Shown: positions 44,781 to 54,515, numbered from the stretch's first letter. The stretch is DNA of 64,000 bases from Thiomicrorhabdus sp965603495 (GCA_965603495.1 CBFDDF010000012.1:1-64000), one strand, 5' to 3'. The notes: generated from the letters alone by a model not told the origin. Made by a program: numbers and translations.

Positions 44781-45581
44781 TTAACGCTCGGAGTTATTTT
44801 TTAAAGCTTTTCTATGAACACTTGCCGTCGGTACCACGCCTCGACTAGGAATCGCCATCCATCTTGGCATATGCCATTTTGACCCCACTAAAGTGGGAGA
44901 ATCAACCCGCTTTTTAGCGACCAAACAATAAACGTTACCAAACTGTAATCCAAGACTAGATAGGCGTTTTTCAAACCACTCGACAATACTAATAAAAACC
45001 CCTTCAGAGGGGCGTTGCACAAAACAGGTCACAGAACTGTATTTTTGTAACTGCACATCATAACCCAGCACTTGTAACCAGGCTCTAATGTGCTTTGGAC
45101 TCTCTAATTTTGCTTGTACAAAGGCCTTATCTTTTTTAAACCAGAGGTGACGCATAATAAAACAGCCGTAAGGATTAAAACCGGTAATGACAACACGCCC
45201 TTCTGGAACGAGCATACTATCGACTTGCCTTAATAAGTAATAAGGATCTGCAGCAGCCTCTAGAGTGTGCGGTAGAAAAACCACATCGGCTTTTTCCTTA
45301 CCAATCGGCAGGTAGTCCAAATCGGCACGAATCAAATGGCAATGAGAATCACTGAAGGCATCCATAGAAACCCCATTGAGAAATGGATCTAATAATAACT
45401 TGTATTTAATTCGACTGGATTCAACTAATCGCTCATCGGAAGGCACACCTAGTTGCACTAAAAAATAGCCAAATAAATTTTGGATAGCCTGCTCAACCAA
45501 GACTTTTTCTTGTGCCAAAATAACCCTACCTGAAACGGTAGAGTACCATCGCTTTAGAGACTGTTGAAATCCATGTTTCAT
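44781..45581 (-). CDS. YafS-like class I SAM-dependent methyltransferase
   Basis: Encodes 266 residues with a methyltransferase-type fold. LPHTLEAAADPYYLLRQVDSMLVPEGRVVITGFNPYG covers the acidic loop and the post-Rossmann strand, while the N-terminal SAM motif is weak. The position between gloB and rnhA matches E. coli yafS. Its substrate is unknown. Confidence 0.8.
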   Translation of the reverse strand: MKHGFQQSLKRWYSTVSGRVILAQEKVLVEQAIQNLFGYFLVQLGVPSDERLVESSRIKYKLLLDPFLNGVSMDAFSDSHCHLIRADLDYLPIGKEKADVVFLPHTLEAAADPYYLLRQVDSMLVPEGRVVITGFNPYGCFIMRHLWFKKDKAFVQAKLESPKHIRAWLQVLGYDVQLQKYSSVTCFVQRPSEGVFISIVEWFEKRLSSLGLQFGNVYCLVAKKRVDSPTLVGSKWHMPRWMAIPSRGVVPTASVHRKALKNNSER

Positions 45582-45696
45582 TAATTTTTCCTACAGCATG
45601 ATTTCTTCATTAACCTTTTCATCCTCAGCCATGTAAAGCGAAAGGTTAATTTGTTATTATATGGATAATTATAGCAACTATGTCGATTCAACAATT

Positions 45697-46473
45697 ATGA
45701 ATATCGTTGGCCTACCCGCACTCGTAGACACCTATGAAAATTACATCTGGATTTTATACGAAGGAAATAAAGCCTGGGTCGTCGATCCTGGCGAGTCGAT
45801 TCAGGTCATTGAGTTCCTTAGGCAACACAAGCTTAATCTGCAAGCGATTTTGGTTACGCACTTGCATTTTGATCATATAGATGGCATTCCTGCACTAAAA
45901 ACAGCTTATCCTGAGAGTACGGTTTATGGGCCGGCCAAAAACCAACATGCCTTTGTTCAAACAGGCCTGTCCCAAGGCGCTGTCATTCCCTTAACCGAAA
46001 GCTTTAGCTTGAGCGTTCTCGAGACGCCGGGTCATACCACCAACCACATCAGCTTTTACAATGAGACAGCGCTATTTTGCGGCGACACTTTGTTTACGGC
46101 TGGTTGTGGTCGCATTTTAGGGGGAACGGCAGATGAATTTAGTCAATCCATTCTTAAAATTCGTGCATTATCTGGTGGTGCAGGATTTTATTGTGCGCAT
46201 GAATATACCGCAGACAACCTTAAATTTGCGCTGCTGGTCGATCCTGATAATGAACAGTTACAACAACGCGTTAAACAACCATTGTTTGAATACCCTCAGA
46301 ATCATAATGGCCCACTCTCAACACTGCGAGAGGAAAAAAACACCAACCCATTCATGCGATTTGATCATCCGTCCATTAAAGTCCAACTCATCAAACGCGG
46401 CGCGGCTGACACGCCAAGCAGCCTGTTTAATACCTTGCGTAAATGGAAAGATCAATTTGATCAGCAAGCCTAA
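45697..46473 (+). CDS. gloB: hydroxyacylglutathione hydrolase (glyoxalase II)
   Basis: Encodes about 258 residues of an MBL-fold hydrolase that cleaves lactoylglutathione in methylglyoxal detoxification. THLHFDHIDG, LETPGHTTNHI, FCGDTLFTAGCGR and CAHEYTADNLKFA are the binuclear metal-site motifs, and the C-terminal glutathione-binding segment NPFMR is present. The ATG at 45697 gives the family start (MNIVGLPALVDTYENYIW); an ATG 12 codons upstream (45661) is possible. Neither has a clear ribosome site. Confidence 0.92.
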   Translation: MNIVGLPALVDTYENYIWILYEGNKAWVVDPGESIQVIEFLRQHKLNLQAILVTHLHFDHIDGIPALKTAYPESTVYGPAKNQHAFVQTGLSQGAVIPLTESFSLSVLETPGHTTNHISFYNETALFCGDTLFTAGCGRILGGTADEFSQSILKIRALSGGAGFYCAHEYTADNLKFALLVDPDNEQLQQRVKQPLFEYPQNHNGPLSTLREEKNTNPFMRFDHPSIKVQLIKRGAADTPSSLFNTLRKWKDQFDQQA

Positions 46474-46479
46474 TTTAAA

Positions 46480-48324
46480 ATGAACTTTTTACCATTAAGT
46501 TCCGCTACAACAACATTGAGACTTATGACGATTTTTCAGAAACACGCTATATCGAATATACGACGACTTTCATTAATTACTTTTTCAAAGAATACGCCCA
46601 AACTGGCAAAAACTACACAAGCCACACTCTCTTTGTCTGCCCTACTGCTTCTATCAGGCTGCATGACTTTACCGACAGACTCCGTGCCTACTCAAAAATC
46701 GCAGAGCAATGTCCAATCAATGGTCATCACCCCTCTGTCGTTGCAAGCGGTCGCTGACATCACTCCTGATGATCATAAGCCGTTAGATATTAGCCAAACC
46801 TTTCATCCCATTATTTGGGATGAAATGCATGACCAATTTCATTTAGCCACAGACAATTTAGGTCATTATGATTCACACCTAAGTTATTTCCAAAACAATC
46901 CACTCTATCTCAAAAGGGTTTCCCAACGATCAAAGCCGTATTTACACTTTATTCTAAGTGAAGTCAAAAAACGTAATATGCCTTATGAGTTGGCATTATT
47001 ACCCATTGTAGAGAGTAGTTTTCAAGCGACGGCACAGTCTCACCAAAGCGCAGTAGGGCTATGGCAATTCATTCCCAGCACTGCACATATGTATGGTTTG
47101 GACCAAAACTGGTGGTATGACGCTCGTCAAGATACCATCCAAAGTACACAAGCAGCCTTAGATTACCTACAAAAACTCTATGCATTAAATGACAATGATT
47201 GGCTACTCTCCCTCGCCTCTTACAATGCTGGGATTGGTAATGTCTACAAAGCCATTAAAAAATATAAGAAAAAGCATAACTTGCCTGATGCTACCCCCTC
47301 TTTTTGGGACATTAAACCCTATCTGCCTGAAGAGACCCAAAGATATGTACCACAATTGCTTGCCGTCTCGCACACGATTAATCATGCAGATGATTTTGGT
47401 ATTAAGTTGGAACCAGTAGAAAACAGCCCTTTCTTTACTGAAATTGAGTTAAATCAACAGATTACCTTGAGCAAAGCGGCCAAACTTTCAGGCATTTCTG
47501 AAGAACAGTTCTGTATTCTCAACCCCGGCTACCTGAGACCAACCACACCTCCCAAAGGACCATTTAACATCTTACTGCCCGTGGAACACGCGGAAAATTT
47601 TAAACAATTTCTTGCTGAAGAACATAGCCTATTCGACATCCAATGGATGCGCTACCAGATTAATCCCGGCGACAGTTTAGGTCATATTGCGGAAAAATAT
47701 CACACCTCACGTCAAGCTATACAAAGCCTAAATGGCCTTAAAGACCATCGCATCCGTGCAGGTAAAACCTTGCTAATCCCTATACCAATTCAATATATCT
47801 CAAAAATTGAACGTGTCAGCAATAAAAGCCAATATAAAGGCGCCAAAAAGATCCATACTGTTCAGTCGGGTGACTCTATCTGGAGTATCGGGCGTTATTA
47901 TAATGTAGATACTAAAACGCTCTGTATGTGGAATAATATTAAGGTTGAAACACCTCTTCGTAAAGGCCAAAAGCTTGAAATCCATAGTGCTCAGTACGCT
48001 AGAAAATTAACCTATACCCTCAAAAAAGGTGAAAGCCTGTGGATCGTGGCTCAAAAATATAAAGTCACAACCCACAACCTGATTCGTTGGAATAATATCA
48101 AGCAGTCGAAAACCATTCAGCCGGGCACCCAACTGAGCATTTGGCAACCGAAGTTACCTGTTGCTCAACACAAAAAGTATCAGGTTAAAAATGGCGATAA
48201 CCTTTGGAATATCGCTGAGGCAAATCAGGTATCTGCTAAACAATTAGCAAGCTATAACAACTTATCTTTAAAATCTTATTTAAAACCTGGACAGGTGTTA
48301 AAAATACCCCTAGAGAGTTCATAA
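46480..48324 (+). CDS. mltD: membrane-bound lytic murein transglycosylase D, lipoprotein with four LysM repeats
   Basis: Encodes 614 residues. The lipobox LLSGC has Cys61 as lipidation site; the long N-terminus suggests the ATG at residue 16 may be used. The SLT domain (about 155-290) has the catalytic Glu in LPIVESSF and SAVGLWQFIPSTA. Four LysM peptidoglycan-binding repeats follow (about 388-435, 462-506, 509-553, 563-611). It begins 6 bp after gloB and precedes slt by 7 bp, so the three form one unit. Confidence 0.95.
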   Translation: MNFLPLSSATTTLRLMTIFQKHAISNIRRLSLITFSKNTPKLAKTTQATLSLSALLLLSGCMTLPTDSVPTQKSQSNVQSMVITPLSLQAVADITPDDHKPLDISQTFHPIIWDEMHDQFHLATDNLGHYDSHLSYFQNNPLYLKRVSQRSKPYLHFILSEVKKRNMPYELALLPIVESSFQATAQSHQSAVGLWQFIPSTAHMYGLDQNWWYDARQDTIQSTQAALDYLQKLYALNDNDWLLSLASYNAGIGNVYKAIKKYKKKHNLPDATPSFWDIKPYLPEETQRYVPQLLAVSHTINHADDFGIKLEPVENSPFFTEIELNQQITLSKAAKLSGISEEQFCILNPGYLRPTTPPKGPFNILLPVEHAENFKQFLAEEHSLFDIQWMRYQINPGDSLGHIAEKYHTSRQAIQSLNGLKDHRIRAGKTLLIPIPIQYISKIERVSNKSQYKGAKKIHTVQSGDSIWSIGRYYNVDTKTLCMWNNIKVETPLRKGQKLEIHSAQYARKLTYTLKKGESLWIVAQKYKVTTHNLIRWNNIKQSKTIQPGTQLSIWQPKLPVAQHKKYQVKNGDNLWNIAEANQVSAKQLASYNNLSLKSYLKPGQVLKIPLESS

Positions 48325-48331
48325 GACTTAT

Positions 48332-50380
48332 ATGCGTACACTCACACACTTAAATGTGTTCTTACAAACTTTTCTCTTAAGCTTTGAAACGGGCCGCCTC
48401 ATCTCATCTTTAAAAAAAACGTGCCTACAGCTCCTTGTTCTTTTTGCGGTATTCTCTGGCTTAATCAGCTACCAATCGAGCGCCTTTGCGCTCAACAAAA
48501 CGCTTTCAACAGATCAGCAAGCCTTTCTCGATGCTTATGAAGCCATCAAACAGAATGACCGCATAGCCATCGCAAAATATAAAACCCAATTACAAGATTA
48601 CCCGCTTTATCCTTACGTTCTTTTTCATGACTATCGCTTACACTTAGGAAATACCCCAAGCACATTGATTGAAAGCTTCATTGAGCGCTACAAAGAGAGT
48701 TACCAAAGTGATTCACTTTATGGTAAATGGTTAACCTATTTAGCACGGAATAAACAGTGGAAGCAATTTTCCAAGATTTATAAACCTCAGAAGGGCCAAG
48801 ACTTACAATGCTTTAACATCCAGGCTTTATCGCACACCAAACGACTCACGGAAGCCTTACGTTTAGCGACTCCAATTTGGCAAAATACAACTATTTTAAG
48901 TAGCGCCTGCAAGCCGCTTGATCGCCTTATGAGAAAGCATAAAATGCTGACGGGCAGCATGATTTGGAGCCGAATTCACTTAGCCATGAAGAAACATAAA
49001 TTAGAATTGGCTCAAAAGCTCAGCCAGGATCTCTCGAAAGAAGATCAGAAAATGCTGCATGAATGGATAAAAGTTTATAAAAAACCTAGTTTAGTTAGCA
49101 AGCCCCTACCCAAACACATAGCCCCCACCGTCAAAAAATTAATATTCACGCAAGGTATTAGAAACTTGGCTTCTAAGGATCCTGAGCTAGCTAAAAAATC
49201 ACTGGATAAATTTCACAAGCAATACGGTTTGAATGGTGACCAATATAATATATTGGTTCGAAAAATAGCCTTAAGAACAGCTTACCGCTATGCCCCGCAA
49301 GCAAAAAACCTGTTAAATGATGTCAATACCAATGGCTCTAAAACCGAAGATACCCTCCGCTGGCAAGCTCAGGTTGCAATAAAGCAGTCAGACTGGGTAG
49401 GCCTACTTGAAGTCATAGAGTTAATGGAAACAACAGAGCAGCAATCTAAACAATGGTTGTATTGGAAAGCACGATCACTTGAAGCTACACAGCAAATCAA
49501 AGAGGCGAATGAGCTCTACCGTACACTGGCAAGACAACGCAACTACTATGCCTTTATGGCAGCCGACCGATTGAACATGGATTATCAATTCAATCCAAAA
49601 CCCATTAAAAAATTACAACCGGATGAACTGCTTAAAAAATATCCTGCTTTATTGAGAATACAGGAATTACTGGCGCTTGACTGGCCTTTAAGCACTAAAC
49701 GCGAATGGTACCAACTACTCAATCAAGTTGATAAGAATGAATTACAAGCGGTTGCAGTCTTGGCTAGCCAATGGAAGCAGCACGCCCAAGCGATCCGCTC
49801 TCTCGCCAAAGCAAAATCGTGGGATGCGTTGAGCTTAAGATTTCCAACACCTTATAATGAACCCGTCATGCAAAATGCTAAGCGCAATGATATTGATGCG
49901 GCTTGGATATATGGCATCATGCGACGGGAGAGTGCTTTTTCGGAAGACATAAGGTCTTCTGTAGGCGCAACAGGCCTAATGCAATTGATGCCAAAGACCG
50001 CTAAATATATGAGTCAAAAAATCAGCTCAACGAATGTCTCTTATAAAAAACTATCTGAAGCGAAAAACAATATTGAACTCGGCAGTGCTTACTTAAGCTA
50101 TCTCAGTCAAAAATATAGTGGCAATAAAGTCTTAGCGACGGCCTCTTATAATGCCGGCCCGAATCGAGTGGATCGATGGATTCCTAGCAACACGACCTTG
50201 GCTGCCGACCAGTGGATTGACTCTATACCTTTCACTGAAACCCGCGCCTATGTAAAAGCGGTTTTAGAATACACTACGATTTTCAATTCACTGCTGAATC
50301 AAAAATACGACCGCCTCAAAGATATCATGCCGGATATTGGCAGTCATCCCATTCAAAAAACCGACCCTAAACACCCATAG
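48332..50380 (+). CDS. slt: soluble lytic murein transglycosylase (Slt70 type)
   Basis: Encodes 682 residues. A signal sequence (hydrophobic about 31-52) precedes a long alpha-superhelical U/L domain, and the C-terminal SLT catalytic domain has Glu in RRESAFSE and GATGLMQLMPKTA. It cleaves glycan strands to anhydromuropeptides in the periplasm. Placement beside mltD puts two lytic transglycosylases in one operon. Confidence 0.93.
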   Translation: MRTLTHLNVFLQTFLLSFETGRLISSLKKTCLQLLVLFAVFSGLISYQSSAFALNKTLSTDQQAFLDAYEAIKQNDRIAIAKYKTQLQDYPLYPYVLFHDYRLHLGNTPSTLIESFIERYKESYQSDSLYGKWLTYLARNKQWKQFSKIYKPQKGQDLQCFNIQALSHTKRLTEALRLATPIWQNTTILSSACKPLDRLMRKHKMLTGSMIWSRIHLAMKKHKLELAQKLSQDLSKEDQKMLHEWIKVYKKPSLVSKPLPKHIAPTVKKLIFTQGIRNLASKDPELAKKSLDKFHKQYGLNGDQYNILVRKIALRTAYRYAPQAKNLLNDVNTNGSKTEDTLRWQAQVAIKQSDWVGLLEVIELMETTEQQSKQWLYWKARSLEATQQIKEANELYRTLARQRNYYAFMAADRLNMDYQFNPKPIKKLQPDELLKKYPALLRIQELLALDWPLSTKREWYQLLNQVDKNELQAVAVLASQWKQHAQAIRSLAKAKSWDALSLRFPTPYNEPVMQNAKRNDIDAAWIYGIMRRESAFSEDIRSSVGATGLMQLMPKTAKYMSQKISSTNVSYKKLSEAKNNIELGSAYLSYLSQKYSGNKVLATASYNAGPNRVDRWIPSNTTLAADQWIDSIPFTETRAYVKAVLEYTTIFNSLLNQKYDRLKDIMPDIGSHPIQKTDPKHP

Positions 50381-50422
50381 AATCGTTTATCGACCCGATG
50401 TTTCCCTTAATAAATTTTAGGC

Positions 50423-50515
50423 AAAAAAAAACCCCCGCTGGACAAGCGGGAGTTTAAATAAATTATCTCAATAGAAATAATCAGAGGAGGATACTCATGA
50501 AGAAACATGAATACC
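50423..50515 (-). ncRNA. probable novel small RNA, about 93 nt
   Basis: A perfect consensus promoter (50520-50548) points into this interval and a strong rho-independent terminator ends it. Three hairpins can be drawn in order: GGTATTCATG pairing with CATGAGTATC (loop TTTCTT); TTATTTC with GAGATAA (loop TATT); and the terminator CCCGC with GCGGG (loop TTGTCCA) followed by nine T. Between hairpins 1 and 2 lies CTCCTCTG; with the end of hairpin 1 it reads TCCTCCTC, complementary to Shine-Dalgarno sequences. No ORF is evident on this strand. I do not recognise an RNA family. Confidence 0.75.
50424..50450 (-). terminator. terminator of the small RNA (and of cysS readthrough)
   Basis: CCCGC and GCGGG arms with a TTGTCCA loop, then nine T residues on the minus strand. 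The plus strand lacks a T tract, so it is directional. Confidence 0.88.
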
Positions 50516-50519
50516 GCAG

Positions 50520-50548
50520 ATTATATTAGCATTCTCTTATCTTGTCAA
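50520..50548 (-). promoter_or_regulatory. consensus sigma-70 promoter of the small RNA
   Basis: TTGACA (50543-50548), a 17-bp spacer and TATAAT (50520-50525) on the minus strand, a perfect match in both boxes and the ideal spacing. It lies between cysS and slt with no gene to serve except the small RNA. Confidence 0.88.
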
Positions 50549-50675
50549 TTATTAGTAACGAAAACAACTGCCTTAAATTGTACTAACCTTCTGTTTTATA
50601 AAAACTTAAAAGGTATGGCGATACTAAATGATTGGAAAACAGATATTCTTCCTCAGTAACTAAGCCATTTAAAAC

Positions 50676-52043
50676 CTAAACTCTACGCCAAGTTGTACCT
50701 TCGGCAGAGTCTAAAAGTTCAATTCCTTGTGCACTTAATTCATCTCGAATTTCATCAGAACGTGCAAAGTTCTTCTCAACACGTGCATTTTTTCTATCTT
50801 CAATCAGTTGAGCTATCATCTCATCGGTTAACTCAGAATTACTCGGTTGAGACTTAAAGAAAACATCTGCTTCTTGCTCTAATAAACCGACTTGATTCGC
50901 TAACTTGACCAATAAACCTGCGAGACCTGCATCTTTGGTTTTATTAACCTCTTTTGCCAATTCAAATAATACCGCAAAGGCCTTAGGCGTATTGAAGTCA
51001 TCATTCATGACCGCAATAAACTCATTTTCATAGTCAGTATTGACGCTTGCTTCAGCGAGCTGCACGCCCTCTAATGAGGAATATAAACGGCTGACACTGG
51101 CTTTTGCTAACTCAAGGTTATCCTGCGAATAGTTCACCGGACTACGGTAATGACTGGCTAATAAAAAATAACGAATCACTTCAGGATGAAAGACCTTCAA
51201 GACCTCACGAATGGTAAAGAAGTTATTTAATGACTTAGACATCTTCTCATCATCGATTCTGACAAAGCCACAATGCATCCAAGTGTTGACATAATGATCG
51301 CCAGTCGCACACTCTGATTGGGCAATTTCGTTTTCATGATGCGGGAAAGACAGATCCATTCCACCACCATGAATATCAAAATGATTACCCAAGCACTTAG
51401 TCGACATGGCTGAACATTCAATATGCCAACCCGGACGACCATCTCCCCAATTAGAATTCCATGCTGGTTCATTGGCTTTAGAGGCTTTCCACAAAACAAA
51501 GTCCATTGGATTCTGCTTCATCTCATTGACTTCAACACGAGCACCCGCTTCCAGATCTTCCAATTTTTTACCTGAAAGACGTCCGTATTCACTAAAGGAA
51601 TTGACCTTAAAATACACATCTCCATTAGGTGCTGGATAAGCGAAACCTTTATCAATTAACACCTGAATCATGCTTTTAATTTCACCCATGTGCTCCGTCG
51701 CCTTGGGCTCCATATCTGGACGTAAGACGTGCATCGCGGCTTCATCAGCATGCATCTCTTTAATCATACGTTCGGTTAAATCCTGGATAGATTCACCATT
51801 TTCTAAAGCGCGTTTAATAATTTTGTCATCAATATCTGTGATGTTACGAACATAAGTAACATCGTAGCCTAACGTTCGTAGATGGCGCACCACGGTATCA
51901 AACACCACCATAACGCGCGCATGGCCGATATGACAAAGATCGTACACAGTAACGCCACATACATAGATGCCGACTTTATTATCATGAATGGGTCTAAACA
52001 ACTCTTTTTGGCGTGATTCGGTATTAAATATTTGTAAACTCAT
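50676..52043 (-). CDS. cysS: cysteinyl-tRNA synthetase
   Basis: Encodes 455 residues. The class I HIGH motif is HIGHAR, KMSKS is EKMSKSLNN, and the zinc ligands include Cys in YVCGVTVYD and in WHIECSAMS. The start is the ATG after AGGAAACACC (MSLQIFNTESRQKE); a slightly longer frame is rejected. It diverges from ppiA, as in the gammaproteobacterial cysS-ppiB-lpxH neighbourhood. Confidence 0.97.
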   Translation of the reverse strand: MSLQIFNTESRQKELFRPIHDNKVGIYVCGVTVYDLCHIGHARVMVVFDTVVRHLRTLGYDVTYVRNITDIDDKIIKRALENGESIQDLTERMIKEMHADEAAMHVLRPDMEPKATEHMGEIKSMIQVLIDKGFAYPAPNGDVYFKVNSFSEYGRLSGKKLEDLEAGARVEVNEMKQNPMDFVLWKASKANEPAWNSNWGDGRPGWHIECSAMSTKCLGNHFDIHGGGMDLSFPHHENEIAQSECATGDHYVNTWMHCGFVRIDDEKMSKSLNNFFTIREVLKVFHPEVIRYFLLASHYRSPVNYSQDNLELAKASVSRLYSSLEGVQLAEASVNTDYENEFIAVMNDDFNTPKAFAVLFELAKEVNKTKDAGLAGLLVKLANQVGLLEQEADVFFKSQPSNSELTDEMIAQLIEDRKNARVEKNFARSDEIRDELSAQGIELLDSAEGTTWRRV

Positions 52044-52188
52044 GGTGTTTCCTATCATCAATAAGGGCGTTATTTTGATGTGAGAATCTGTTTAATGTTC
52101 AATCCGCTTGAAAAAAAACAGAAGACCCCCAAAATATAATAATTCTTCAACAATTCTTAAGTTATCTTTAGAAATGTCCCGAGAAATA

Positions 52189-52218
52189 TTTAGGTCAGCA
52201 AGACCTAGGTGTTAGAAT
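52189..52218 (+). promoter_or_regulatory. promoter of the periplasmic cyclophilin gene with dyad in its spacer
   Basis: TTTAGG (52189-52194), 18 bp and TAGAAT (52213-52218) form a possible promoter. TAGGTC (52191-52196) and GACCTA (52202-52207) are inverted arms overlapping the -35 and spacer, where a repressor could bind. Confidence 0.4.
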
Positions 52219-52262
52219 GCGGTTATTGTAACTCAAACCAAGCAAATAATTAGGAGTGAATC

Positions 52263-52883
52263 ATGACAAAAGGTATGTTTTTAAGCCTCAAAACGGCGAC
52301 CATCGGCTTACTATATTTACTATTAAGTTCCACCGCTATGGCACAATCAGAGCCCCTTTCTGAAAGCAAAACAATCACCGCATCACCACAGGTTTTAATT
52401 GAAACTTCGCAAGGTAGCTTCGTGATGGAATTATATCCTGACAAGGCACCGATTACCGTTGAAAACTTCTTACGTTATGTCAATGAAGGCTTTTATGACG
52501 GTACGATTTTTCATCGGGTGATTCCTGACTTTATGGTCCAAGGCGGTGGTTTCACTGCTGACATGCAGAAAAAACATACTCATGCCGAGATTCAGAATGA
52601 AGCTGACAATGGGTTACGTAACCGTATCGGTACTGTCGCTATGGCGCGTACTAATGATCCGCATTCAGCAACAGCACAATTCTTTATCAACGTCTCCCAA
52701 AACACCTTCTTGGACTTCCGTGAAAAGCATGGTCGAGGTTGGGGATATACCGTTTTTGGTAAAGTGATCAATGGCATGAAAACCGTCAACCAGATTCGTA
52801 ATGAAAGAACAGGCTTTAAGGACGGTTTTAAAGATGTCCCACTTAAAACAGTCACGATTATCAAAGCCCGTCAAATCAAATAA
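52263..52883 (+). CDS. ppiA: periplasmic cyclophilin-type peptidyl-prolyl isomerase
   Basis: Encodes 206 residues. A signal peptide (about 1-27, STAMA) is followed by a complete cyclophilin domain: DGTIFHRVIPDFMVQGGG, ATAQFFINVSQN and the GWGYTVFGKV region. AGGAGTG precedes the ATG. It is followed by a second, signal-less cyclophilin, so the pair covers periplasm and cytoplasm. Confidence 0.93.
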   Translation: MTKGMFLSLKTATIGLLYLLLSSTAMAQSEPLSESKTITASPQVLIETSQGSFVMELYPDKAPITVENFLRYVNEGFYDGTIFHRVIPDFMVQGGGFTADMQKKHTHAEIQNEADNGLRNRIGTVAMARTNDPHSATAQFFINVSQNTFLDFREKHGRGWGYTVFGKVINGMKTVNQIRNERTGFKDGFKDVPLKTVTIIKARQIK

Positions 52884-52931
52884 TTCAAATAAAACTTAGC
52901 ATAAGAAAATTTAGAAAATAAAGGAATAACG

Positions 52932-53435
52932 ATGTCAAAAGTTAAAATCAGTACCACCATGGGCGATATTACAATCGAATTAGATGATGCAAAAGCACCA
53001 ATTGGTGCTGAAAACTTCATTCACTATGTGATGGATGGTTTTTTCAATGGTACGATTTTCCACCGCATCATTCCTAACTTCATGGTTCAAGGGGGTGGTT
53101 TACTGCCAGGTATGGAAGATAAGCCTTCTGGCGCAGCGATTGAGAATGAAGCCGACAATGGTCTGAAAAACGACCGTGGTACATTGGCTTATGCGCGTAC
53201 CGGTGACCCACATTCAGCAACCACTCAGTTCTTCATTAACTTAAAAGATAATGATTTCTTAAACCATTCTGGCAAAAATCCACAAAGTTGGGGTTATGCT
53301 GTCTTTGGTAAAGTGATTGAAGGCATGGATATTGTCGATGAAATGGCTAAAGTTGAAACCACAACACGCATGGGTCACCAGGATGTACCGCGTGAAGACA
53401 TTCTAATCACTAAAACAATCTTGCTTGAAGACTAA
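52932..53435 (+). CDS. ppiB: cytoplasmic cyclophilin-type peptidyl-prolyl isomerase
   Basis: Encodes 167 residues without a signal peptide. The cyclophilin core is complete (FNGTIFHRIIPNFMVQGGG, SATTQFFINLKDN, WGYAVFGKV). It lies 48 bp after ppiA and shares much sequence with it, suggesting a tandem duplication. The cysS-ppiB-lpxH order is conserved. Confidence 0.95.
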   Translation: MSKVKISTTMGDITIELDDAKAPIGAENFIHYVMDGFFNGTIFHRIIPNFMVQGGGLLPGMEDKPSGAAIENEADNGLKNDRGTLAYARTGDPHSATTQFFINLKDNDFLNHSGKNPQSWGYAVFGKVIEGMDIVDEMAKVETTTRMGHQDVPREDILITKTILLED

Positions 53436-53481
53436 TCAAAACGGATTGTCTAACGACTAAATAAAAAGACAACACTTATCT

Positions 53482-53509
53482 AAAGCCGAAGCTCCTCTTC
53501 GGTTTTTTT
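53482..53509 (+). terminator. terminator after ppiB
   Basis: AAGCCGAAG and CTTCGGTTT arms with a short loop, followed by seven T residues. Confidence 0.85.
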
Positions 53510-53599
53510 ATTTCTGCACCTGCAGAATGACTCCTCTCTTTTTTAGACAAGACTTTATCCCAGCTTTCTATTGGCTTATAAAGTTGTTAAAATTCTCGA

Positions 53600-54346
53600 A
53601 TGAATCCATACACTCTATTTATTGCTGATATTCATTTGCAACCTGAACACAGCCACCCTATCAATCAAGCCTTTGAGAAATTCTTAACCGAAGAAGCATC
53701 AAAAGCCGAAAGTCTTTACATACTAGGTGATCTCTTTGAAATGTGGATCGGTGATGATATTGGCTTAGAACAGTATGCATCGATTATCCAGCAATTAAAA
53801 TCCTTGACCGATAATGGGCTGCCGATTTATTGCCAGTATGGCAATCGTGATTTCCTAATGAGAGAAGCCTTTTGGCAAGCCACAGGTATTCAATTTTTAG
53901 CAGAGCCTTACGAGGTTCACCTGTATAACAACAGCTATCTAATACTACATGGTGATAGCTTGTGTACCGATGATCAAGGTTACCAAAGAATGCGCTCGAT
54001 TCTTCGCAACTCGGTAGTGCAATGGATTTTCCTGAACCTCTGTCGAAAACGTCGCCTTGCGATTGGTCATAAAATGCGCAGTGGTTCAAAGCAACACAGT
54101 CAGAATAAACCCCAGTCAATTATGGACGTCAATACCCAAGCTGTCTGTGATCTGTTTAAACAACATCCGAACGTTAAACACATCATACATGGCCACACTC
54201 ATCGCCCTCAGCATCACTTAATCGAGGCCGAACATACGACCCTTCATCGCTGGGTCTTAGGCGATTGGCGAGCTTTAACAGATGGCCCAAATAAACTACT
54301 CAGAGTCTCCGCGTCAGGACCTGAACTGATTGAGTATCCTAATTGA
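53600..54346 (+). CDS. lpxH: UDP-2,3-diacylglucosamine diphosphatase LpxH
   Basis: Encodes 248 residues. Calcineurin-type metallophosphoesterase motifs are ADIHLQPEH, GDLFEMWIGDD, GNRDFLM, LHGDSLC and HGHTHRPQHH. LpxH releases lipid X from UDP-diacylglucosamine in lipid A synthesis at the inner membrane. Confidence 0.96.
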   Translation: MNPYTLFIADIHLQPEHSHPINQAFEKFLTEEASKAESLYILGDLFEMWIGDDIGLEQYASIIQQLKSLTDNGLPIYCQYGNRDFLMREAFWQATGIQFLAEPYEVHLYNNSYLILHGDSLCTDDQGYQRMRSILRNSVVQWIFLNLCRKRRLAIGHKMRSGSKQHSQNKPQSIMDVNTQAVCDLFKQHPNVKHIIHGHTHRPQHHLIEAEHTTLHRWVLGDWRALTDGPNKLLRVSASGPELIEYPN

Positions 54347-54451
54347 TAAGGCATTTAGGCAAGCTACCAGGCCTAGTCAACTTCCAGATTGAATACTACT
54401 CTCTGACTTAAGATTAAATGAACGTGGCTATATTAATTAATCTCTCGACAT

Positions 54452-54491
54452 AAAAAAGCCCGCTTAGAATCATTCTAAGTGGGCTTTTTTA
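54452..54491. terminator. bidirectional terminator
   Basis: AAAAAGCCCGCTTAGAAT and its near complement form a long stem with A and T tracts on both sides, between the converging lpxH and symporter genes. An 11/12 copy of the 12-bp palindrome lies at 54366-54377. Confidence 0.9.
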
Positions 54492-54515
54492 TTGGATAAG
54501 TTTATCTATAACGTT

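Noticed and set aside
50497..50529. A 10-codon ORF (plus strand) with a very strong AGAGGAGG ribosome site between slt and cysS.
   Set aside because: The same bases on the minus strand form the start of a small RNA with a consensus promoter and terminator; the Shine-Dalgarno-like sequence is the complement of its CU-rich segment. No plus-strand promoter or downstream gene would use a leader peptide here.
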